Below, piece by piece: positions 58,344 to 64,000 of a DNA stretch of 64,000 nt. The stretch is taken from contig NZ_CP102251.1 of assembly GCF_025145285.1 (NCBI RefSeq), forward strand, positions 2,046,001 to 2,110,000. Direction: 5' to 3'. The notes under the pieces are model-generated. The model was not told the DNA's origin, searched no databases, and worked only from the letters and a program-made list of their open reading frames with translations. The DNA is from Alistipes onderdonkii. GTDB lineage: Bacteria; Bacteroidota; Bacteroidia; Bacteroidales; Rikenellaceae. A program made the position numbers and the translations under genes. Within the stretch, counting starts at the first letter, position 1, and every line of letters begins with the position of its first letter.

Positions 58344-61001
58344 TTAGGGAACAATCTGTATTCTCGGGCTGTCGGCCGTTCCGGCTCCGGCCCAGCGCAT
58401 CGTCCTGCCGTTGGGCTTGGTGAGTGCGCCCTTGCCGCTGGCCTGCCAGTTGGCCGCGCAGACGAACCGGAATTCGATGTTGCCGCCGGAGATCGCATTG
58501 GCATAGGTGACCGTCACGTCGACCGTGATGTTGGTCTTCCCGTCGGCTTTCATGGCGTGGGTGTAGGAGACCTCTTCCCCCGTTTCCGTGGTCGTTTGCA
58601 ATGCCGCGGCGGGTTTCCAGGTGCCGCCGTCGTTGTACTCCATCCGCCAGAATTTGTGGCCGGTGGCCGAGGTGCGGGTGATCGCCGTGAAGCGGACTTT
58701 GGTGCCTGCGTCGAGGTTCGTCACCGGGACGGCGAACGTCCAGTAGTCGCCCGGCCAGCCGCCCGTGATGTACGGATGGCCCGTACTGCCGACGATGCGT
58801 TCGCATTTCTTGTCGGGATCGCTCGGTGCCGTGTGTGTATAGGATAGGTACCCCGGCCCCGATTGGGCCAGCACCGTGTTGTACGGGCTGTCGGGCCCGC
58901 CCTTGAAGTCCTGGGCGTAGTTGCCCATATCCTCTTCCGAGAACGACCATTGTACGGGAGACGCCAAGTCCCATTTCACCGTTCCGGGCGATACGGGCTG
59001 CTGCGAAAGCGCGATCTTCTCGGTAAGGGTTGCATCGCCCTCGGCCGCCGTGATCGTAAACTCGCCGAAGCGGCGGAACGAGAGGTTCTGCTCAAGCGCC
59101 TTGACCGTTACCTCCACGTCGGTGTTGGCGGCACCCTGCCCGGGGCTCACCTCGTACCATGCCGCAGCGCCCGATGGGGCGATCGTCCAGGGATAGGGGG
59201 CGTTGACCGTGAATTTCACCTCGGCACCCGATTCTGCGGGGTTGTCGCTGAGCTCCAGCGTATTGTCCGTCAGCCCTTCGATGGTGATCTGTGCCCCGGA
59301 AGCCTGCGTGACGGCAACCTTCTCGATCTCTGCGCCTTCCGACTTGATGATGATATGGCCCGTGCGGCTTTCGCCTCCGGAGTTCCTGCCTACTTCCACC
59401 TTGGTGGTGACGTAGGGCAGCCCCGTGGCCTTGACGGTCGCCACGCCGTTCGAGAGCGATGCGCCGTTGTTCGCGCCCGTTACCGTCGACGGGTCTGCGT
59501 CGCCGCAGCGTACGGTGGTGATCGTCAGCCAGTCGCAGTCGGTCTCTGCCGTCCAGGCCTTGTTGACGCGCACCGAGCAGGTCAGCGTGCCGCCTTCGGC
59601 GACCACCATGCTGTTGGCATCGAAGAGACTCGGATCGGAAGTGTTGACGATCTCCTTGTCTAACGGGGTGACGAGTGCCTCCGGTGCCGGGGCTTCGGGG
59701 TTCTCGTCCTTGGCGCGCGTCACGGTGATGTTGTCCAGGTAGAGGCGGCATTTCACTTCGCGCTCGCTGCCGAAGGTGATGCGGGTTTCGTTCGTAGCGC
59801 CGTAGACGATCAGCGAGTAGCGCGTCCACTCCCAGACGTTCTTCACCTCGACCAGCGCGGTGGTTTCCACCAGGTCGCCGATCGTGCCGGGCCCTTTGAT
59901 CGTGACGTCCATGTGGTCGTCGCCGTTGTCCACCGTGCCGCCTGCCGACGAATAGGCGGCTGCGTCGAACTGCACGAGCAGCGTCGCGGCCTTGCCGGCG
60001 TCGATGCCCGTGAGCGCGGGGATCGTGATGGCGCCCATGTTGGCGGTCTTACCCAGCTTGACATGGCCTTCGTAACGGGCATATACCGAGGGCGTGTAGA
60101 TGTAACCCTTGGCCGCTACGGCCTCTTTCATCCCGTCGGTCGAGAGGGCGAACTCGTTGCCGTTCGTGCCGTCGATCGACACGCTCGGCCAGCCGTACTT
60201 GGTGTAGGGGCTCACCCAGTTGTCGGGAATCCACTGGAAGTCGTCGCTGAAGAAGACGTATCCCTCGGTATGCGTGTCCTTGGGCATGTAGGGCGCCTGA
60301 ACCAGCTCGATGATCTCCTCGGCGGTGTTCTCCCCGAATTCGGCGTCGCCGGCCGTGATCGTTATCTTCGACTCACGGCGTTCGTCGGTGGTGTTGGCCT
60401 TGGGCGTGATGGTGACTTCGGCCGCAGAGCCGGCCTTGCCGCTCTTGGGGGCGACCGTCAGCCAGGTCTCGTTCTCCACCGTGAGCGTCCAGTCGTAGGA
60501 TGCCTCGACGGTGAAGACCACCGGATCCGTATCTTCGGCTTCGAATGCCAGCAGGCGTTCGTCGAGCCCCGTGAGCACGATGCCGGCCGCCAGGTAGGCG
60601 TCCTGCGAAAGCGGGATGCTCTTCTGCGTCAGGCAGGGATGGAGGTTGTTGCCGCTGTTGGCGCGGATGGTGAATTCGCCGTCGCGCGCCTCGCCCTGGT
60701 TCAGGGTCGGGGTGACGGTGACCTGGATATTCTGGCCCGCCTCGCCCTTGTTCGGGGTGACGACGAACCAGCCTGCGGTCTTGGTGATCTCCCAGGGCGC
60801 GTCGACGCTCATGGTAAATGTATGCGGGGTCAGTGCCGAATAGAGGAACTTCAGCCCTGCATCGGGCAGGTTTTCGGTGGAGAGTGCCGGGGGGATGGGG
60901 TTCCCCGAATCCCCTTCGGTGTCGTCGTCGCTGCACGCCGCGGCTCCCAGGAGCGTGACGCATAATAACGACCACAACCATTTGTTCATTATACGCTTCA
61001 T
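58344..61001 (-). CDS. Large multi-BACON surface lipoprotein of PUL 2
   Basis: 885 residues. Lipoprotein signal (TLLGAAACSDDDTEG), then several BACON-type domains (VDAPWEITKTAGWFVVTPNK; VEASYDWTLTVENETWLTV; VNKAWTAETDCDWLTI; VNAPYPWTIAPSGAAAWYEV), a beta-sandwich module without BACON pattern near 245-435 (YEGHVKLGKTANMGAITIPA; KCRLYLDNITVT) that resembles a carbohydrate-binding jelly roll, and a C-terminal domain of about 205 residues shared with the protein at 51530-53200. Probably a long stalk with one or two binding modules on the cell surface. Lies 21 bp after the phosphoesterase gene. Confidence 0.8.
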   Translation of the reverse strand: MKRIMNKWLWSLLCVTLLGAAACSDDDTEGDSGNPIPPALSTENLPDAGLKFLYSALTPHTFTMSVDAPWEITKTAGWFVVTPNKGEAGQNIQVTVTPTLNQGEARDGEFTIRANSGNNLHPCLTQKSIPLSQDAYLAAGIVLTGLDERLLAFEAEDTDPVVFTVEASYDWTLTVENETWLTVAPKSGKAGSAAEVTITPKANTTDERRESKITITAGDAEFGENTAEEIIELVQAPYMPKDTHTEGYVFFSDDFQWIPDNWVSPYTKYGWPSVSIDGTNGNEFALSTDGMKEAVAAKGYIYTPSVYARYEGHVKLGKTANMGAITIPALTGIDAGKAATLLVQFDAAAYSSAGGTVDNGDDHMDVTIKGPGTIGDLVETTALVEVKNVWEWTRYSLIVYGATNETRITFGSEREVKCRLYLDNITVTRAKDENPEAPAPEALVTPLDKEIVNTSDPSLFDANSMVVAEGGTLTCSVRVNKAWTAETDCDWLTITTVRCGDADPSTVTGANNGASLSNGVATVKATGLPYVTTKVEVGRNSGGESRTGHIIIKSEGAEIEKVAVTQASGAQITIEGLTDNTLELSDNPAESGAEVKFTVNAPYPWTIAPSGAAAWYEVSPGQGAANTDVEVTVKALEQNLSFRRFGEFTITAAEGDATLTEKIALSQQPVSPGTVKWDLASPVQWSFSEEDMGNYAQDFKGGPDSPYNTVLAQSGPGYLSYTHTAPSDPDKKCERIVGSTGHPYITGGWPGDYWTFAVPVTNLDAGTKVRFTAITRTSATGHKFWRMEYNDGGTWKPAAALQTTTETGEEVSYTHAMKADGKTNITVDVTVTYANAISGGNIEFRFVCAANWQASGKGALTKPNGRTMRWAGAGTADSPRIQIVP

Positions 61002-61022
61002 TGTCTTAAGGTTTTTTGAGGG

Positions 61023-63239
61023 TTATTTGGTCACGTCGGTCGTGAGCGCCTTGGGCCGGGTCATCGACTCCGTGCTGACGTTGCCGAAGCGGTCGGTAAC
61101 CGAGATCTCCAGCGTGGAAGATGCCGAAGAGGCCGTAACCTCGAACATATGCATGCAGGAGGTCGAGGGGAAGGTGAGCGTGCCGTTGTTGACCGCGCCG
61201 CGCGGGATGTCGTACGAAATGCTGTGCAGCGGGTCTTTCTTGCTCCAGACCTGTTTCACGGCGAGCGGCGTTCCGTTTTCCGTCACGGAAACCGTCCAGC
61301 CCGGCTCATAGGCCCAGACGTTGATGTAGACGGCATTTTCGCCCACCGTCGAATAATCCTTGTCGCGGTTTCGGAGGTCGTTGCCTGCGGCGAAGGCCTT
61401 GAGTGCCGTGGCGTCGGTGGCCCAGTACTCCTTGACCTCGTTCATGTCGTAGGTGATGAACTGCTTTTCGATGGGAAGCCCCGTGGCTTTGTACTGCCAT
61501 TTAAGGTCGGTTCCGTCGACCGTGAAGATCTTGTAACCCGCGGGCGAACCGTCGGTGCAGACGTTGTTGTTGCCGTACTGCTGCGTCCACCACCAGGTGC
61601 CGCAGACCGCCGCGATATTCTGCTCGTAGACGTTCGCATAGGTCGGCGACTGGATATTGCGGTTCACGTGCGTGTGCCCCGTGAGGAAAGTCACGTTGCT
61701 GAAGCCGGCGAAGCAGCTCAGGATTTTGTCGATGTCGGCCTGGGTCTGGAGCGCTACGCTCACGCCGCCGCTTCCGCTGTACGAGTAAAGCGGACAGTGG
61801 CATCCCACGACGATCGGGGTCGATTTGTCGACATGGGTGAGTTCCTCCTTGAGCCATGCCAGCTGCCGGTCGTCGAAGCGGCGGTTGTAATTGTGCGAAC
61901 CGACCGTACCCTGCGAGCCGCCCGTGTTGAGGTACTCGGTGTTGTCGAGCATGATGTAGTGTATCCGGCCGATGTTCATGGCGTAGTAAACCGGGCCCAT
62001 GTGTTGGCGGTAGGGGCCTTCGGCGCCGAAATCGGAGGCTACATAGGGGTCGTTGTCGTGGTTGCCCATCACCGACCACATCTGGAAGTTGAAGTCCTCG
62101 ACGCTCTGCTTGCATTCGGGCAGCGCCCACTTGTTGTCGTACCAGTAGCCGTCCCACGAGAAGTCGCCCAGGTTGAGGCAGTATACCTTTCCGGGTGCGG
62201 CGGAGTTGTAGGCCGATGTCAGCTCCTTGACGAAGCCGTCGGCGAACAGGACGTAATCTTTCGGGGAGTTGCGGTTGGCCAGGTGCATGTCCGTGGCCAC
62301 GAGCATGGTGTGGGAGTCGTTGTCGGCCCTGAGCAGCTGGAAGTCGAGTTGTTCGACGGTGTTTGCGTCGAGCGTGCAGGGCTGCCAGAACTGGGGCATC
62401 GCCTTGACGGTGGGGACGTCATAGCCCGCAGGCAGGATGACGAAGGCGAGTTCGTTGCGTTTTTCGGAATTGAGCCAATAGAAACCGTTGGCGTCGGTCT
62501 TGGTGATCAGGTCTCCGTCCGAGACCAGGACGTCGGCGATGCCTTGTCCTGCCAGGTGGACGATACCCTTGATCGTCGCGCCCTCCTTGTCCGGTACGGT
62601 GACGCCGCCCAGGGAGAGGTTGAGTTTGGCGGAGCCCAGTGCCTGCTCTTCTGCTCCGCGCTGCAGGGTGAATTCACAGTCGCCGTCGGCGGCGTTCTGG
62701 GGAATGGTGAAGGTCAGCGAAGAATCGTCAGCACCCTTGACCGGCGCTTCGAATTTCCCCCCCCCTTGTTCCAGGAAGAGTTTGTCCGTAGCCATGAACC
62801 CGCGGCCGCGGATCACGGCGTCGCCGCCCCAGTTGCCCGAGATGGTCTTGCCCAGGTCGACGTCGATGGCCAGTTGTACGGTCATCCTGCTCGATCCGAG
62901 CACCTGGTAGTCCTGTGCCCGGTTGAGCACGACCTTATAGACGGTCTGGTCTGCCGCGCCGTCGGGTATGACGAACGTCAGCAGTTTTTCCGATGCTACC
63001 GTGGTCGCTGCCGGGAGATCCTCACCGGCGCGTAACGCGATGGCGTCGCCCTGGGCGAAGCCGTAGCCGGAAACGGAAACCTCCATCCCGCGGTAGACGG
63101 TCATCGAGGTCGGAATAACTACATCGGTGACCAGCCGGCCATCGTTGTAGATCTCCTTGTCGCTGTCGTCACAACCGGCCAGTCCGACCGGCAGGGTGAC
63201 GAGCAGCAACCCGGCGATTAAAGTAATCAGTTTTTTCAT
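61023..63239 (-). CDS. Calcineurin-like phosphoesterase lipoprotein with TIG-like and MetallophosN/C domains
   Basis: 738 residues. Lipoprotein signal (LLVTLPVGLAGC), two IPT/TIG-like domains (about 35-210), a MetallophosN-type domain (about 215-300: GATIKGIVHLAGQGIADVLV), the metallophosphatase core (about 310-545) with the metal motifs DMHL, GDFSWDG, GNHDND, GCHCPLYS and GHTHVNRN, and a MetallophosC-type domain (NVWAYEPGWTVSVTENG to EISVTDRFGNVS). Complete active site. Likely surface or periplasmic phosphodiesterase or phosphomonoesterase acting on a phosphorylated polymer or glycolipid. A run of nine G codes for three Gly at residues 159-161. The next upstream gene is a shorter paralogue. 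Confidence 0.85.
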   Translation of the reverse strand: MKKLITLIAGLLLVTLPVGLAGCDDSDKEIYNDGRLVTDVVIPTSMTVYRGMEVSVSGYGFAQGDAIALRAGEDLPAATTVASEKLLTFVIPDGAADQTVYKVVLNRAQDYQVLGSSRMTVQLAIDVDLGKTISGNWGGDAVIRGRGFMATDKLFLEQGGGKFEAPVKGADDSSLTFTIPQNAADGDCEFTLQRGAEEQALGSAKLNLSLGGVTVPDKEGATIKGIVHLAGQGIADVLVSDGDLITKTDANGFYWLNSEKRNELAFVILPAGYDVPTVKAMPQFWQPCTLDANTVEQLDFQLLRADNDSHTMLVATDMHLANRNSPKDYVLFADGFVKELTSAYNSAAPGKVYCLNLGDFSWDGYWYDNKWALPECKQSVEDFNFQMWSVMGNHDNDPYVASDFGAEGPYRQHMGPVYYAMNIGRIHYIMLDNTEYLNTGGSQGTVGSHNYNRRFDDRQLAWLKEELTHVDKSTPIVVGCHCPLYSYSGSGGVSVALQTQADIDKILSCFAGFSNVTFLTGHTHVNRNIQSPTYANVYEQNIAAVCGTWWWTQQYGNNNVCTDGSPAGYKIFTVDGTDLKWQYKATGLPIEKQFITYDMNEVKEYWATDATALKAFAAGNDLRNRDKDYSTVGENAVYINVWAYEPGWTVSVTENGTPLAVKQVWSKKDPLHSISYDIPRGAVNNGTLTFPSTSCMHMFEVTASSASSTLEISVTDRFGNVSTESMTRPKALTTDVTK
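62757..62765 (-). repeat. G9 homopolymer inside the phosphoesterase gene
   Basis: Nine C on the plus strand, nine G on the coding strand, in frame as three Gly codons (residues 159-161). A change of one base would truncate the protein before the catalytic domain. Confidence 0.6.
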
Positions 63240-63275
63240 AGGCTATTGATGATTTTGGTGTTGGTGTCCTGTACG

Positions 63276-64000
63276 TCAGTCGGTGTGCCCGAGTGCGATG
63301 CGCTCCGAGTAGCGGCGGCCGAATCGGTTGGTGGCGACCACCTCCACCTCGCGGGCCGATGCCGAGGGGCGTGCCGTGAAATAGAAGTTCGTCGGGCGTG
63401 GGCGCTGGACTTTGGAGATTTTCCTTCCGGCGGCCTTCAGCGAGTCGATGTGCGCGGTATAATCCGGGTCGTCGAGCGTCGTACGCTGCATGGCGCCGCG
63501 GTAACGGCCGTCCTCATACCATACGACCGTCCAGTACGAATCCCAGTTCCATATCTTTGCCACGACGCTGGCCGGGTGCTTGGCCACCTGGCCGGGGTGC
63601 CATACGCGGATCTGCCGTGCCGGGGACTCGCCGAGGCTCCGGTATTCCCACGAGAATTCCCCGCCGCATTCGCGGAACAGCTGGAAGCCCTTGGGCGTAC
63701 CGTCCCAGTTGATCGGATCCCACCAGAGGTTGCCGCAGACCTGCGCTACGTTGTGTTCCATGACCCCCTCGCGGATGTCGTAATTCGAGTTGAGGTGCGT
63801 ATGCCCGGTGATGAAGTGCAGTTCGTGCCCCGCAAAGGCGTCCATCAGCCCTTCGGCCGACTCCATGACGCGGTTCCCGAGCCACGATTTCATGGCCGGG
63901 GCATGCATCGCGATGCAGACGCGCGACCCTGCGGGCAGGCGTTCGGCATAGGCGGCTGCCCAGCGCAGTTGCATCGTGTCGATCCGCTCCTCGTATTTCT
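63276..64000 (-). CDS. Second metallophosphatase of PUL 2 (N-terminal part beyond the window)
   Basis: The last 240 or so codons of a related phosphoesterase; the frame continues beyond the right edge (KYEERIDTMQLRWAAAYAER). Visible are the metal motif CIAMHAPAM, the GHTHLNSN motif, DGTPKGFQLF and a MetallophosC-type end (NWDSYWTVVWYEDGRYRGAM; TARPSASAREVEVVATNRFG). The order and spacing match the paralogue 36 bp downstream, so this is a tandem duplication that has diverged strongly. Start not visible. Confidence 0.85.
   Translation of the reverse strand, partial: KYEERIDTMQLRWAAAYAERLPAGSRVCIAMHAPAMKSWLGNRVMESAEGLMDAFAGHELHFITGHTHLNSNYDIREGVMEHNVAQVCGNLWWDPINWDGTPKGFQLFRECGGEFSWEYRSLGESPARQIRVWHPGQVAKHPASVVAKIWNWDSYWTVVWYEDGRYRGAMQRTTLDDPDYTAHIDSLKAAGRKISKVQRPRPTNFYFTARPSASAREVEVVATNRFGRRYSERIALGHTD

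Overview
The window reads as a chromosome segment of a gut Bacteroidota, order Bacteroidales. The evidence is two SusC/SusD loci, type V (FimA/Mfa-type) fimbrial operons, promoters of the Bacteroidota form TTG-N18..22-TAnnTTTG, a DUF721-RecF / TPR-RibH block, BatD/BatE, and IntDOT-type integrases. The high GC of the coding DNA and the gene content fit Alistipes (Rikenellaceae), but that assignment is an inference and no 16S or other marker is present.

Layout. (1) 1-7264: a SusC-SusD-ribokinase operon on the minus strand with a divergent helical-repeat regulator, resembling a ribose/nucleoside scavenging locus. (2) 7265-10660: remains of a conjugative or mobilizable element (IntDOT-like integrase, DUF3408 gene, MobA-like accessory gene, strong inverted repeats). 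(3) 10760-20368: fimbrial locus 1, made of a tyrosine recombinase, two small invertible promoter segments side by side, and five structural or assembly genes. (4) 20432-23247: zinc ABC transporter genes znuC and znuA without a permease, followed by two decayed insertion sequences. (5) 23680-31177: housekeeping genes (class II aldolase, class I fumarase, BatD, BatE, RecR, malate dehydrogenase). (6) 31239-42446: a TonB pseudogene, then fimbrial locus 2: a second tyrosine recombinase, a 1.25-kb segment bounded by 19-bp inverted repeats that contains a whole AraC-family gene, and six genes ending with an exported thioredoxin-like protein. (7) 42628-51101: META-domain protein, RidA, class II ribonucleotide reductase, an OmpA-like protein, DUF721, RecF, a TPR membrane protein and lumazine synthase. 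(8) 51530-64000: a second SusC/SusD operon on the minus strand with two BACON-type surface lipoproteins and two MetallophosN/C-type phosphoesterases.

The most interesting system is the pair of fimbrial switches. In each, a tyrosine recombinase gene is followed directly by inverted repeats with the same design: two 6-bp palindromic arms around an asymmetric 5-bp core. At locus 1 two site pairs share the arms TTCTCT/AGAGAA but differ in core (TCATG versus CCGCA). They bound two segments, each with an outward promoter element that now points away from the fimbrial genes (predicted OFF). At locus 2 the sites (GTCTTT-TCCAA-AAAGAC) bound a segment holding an AraC-type regulator and a promoter that now faces the fimbrial operon (predicted ON). 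A 10-bp direct repeat, one copy covering the -33 element, is a candidate AraC site. Inversion would separate promoter and operon and turn the regulator around. The orientation calls rest on promoter motifs only.
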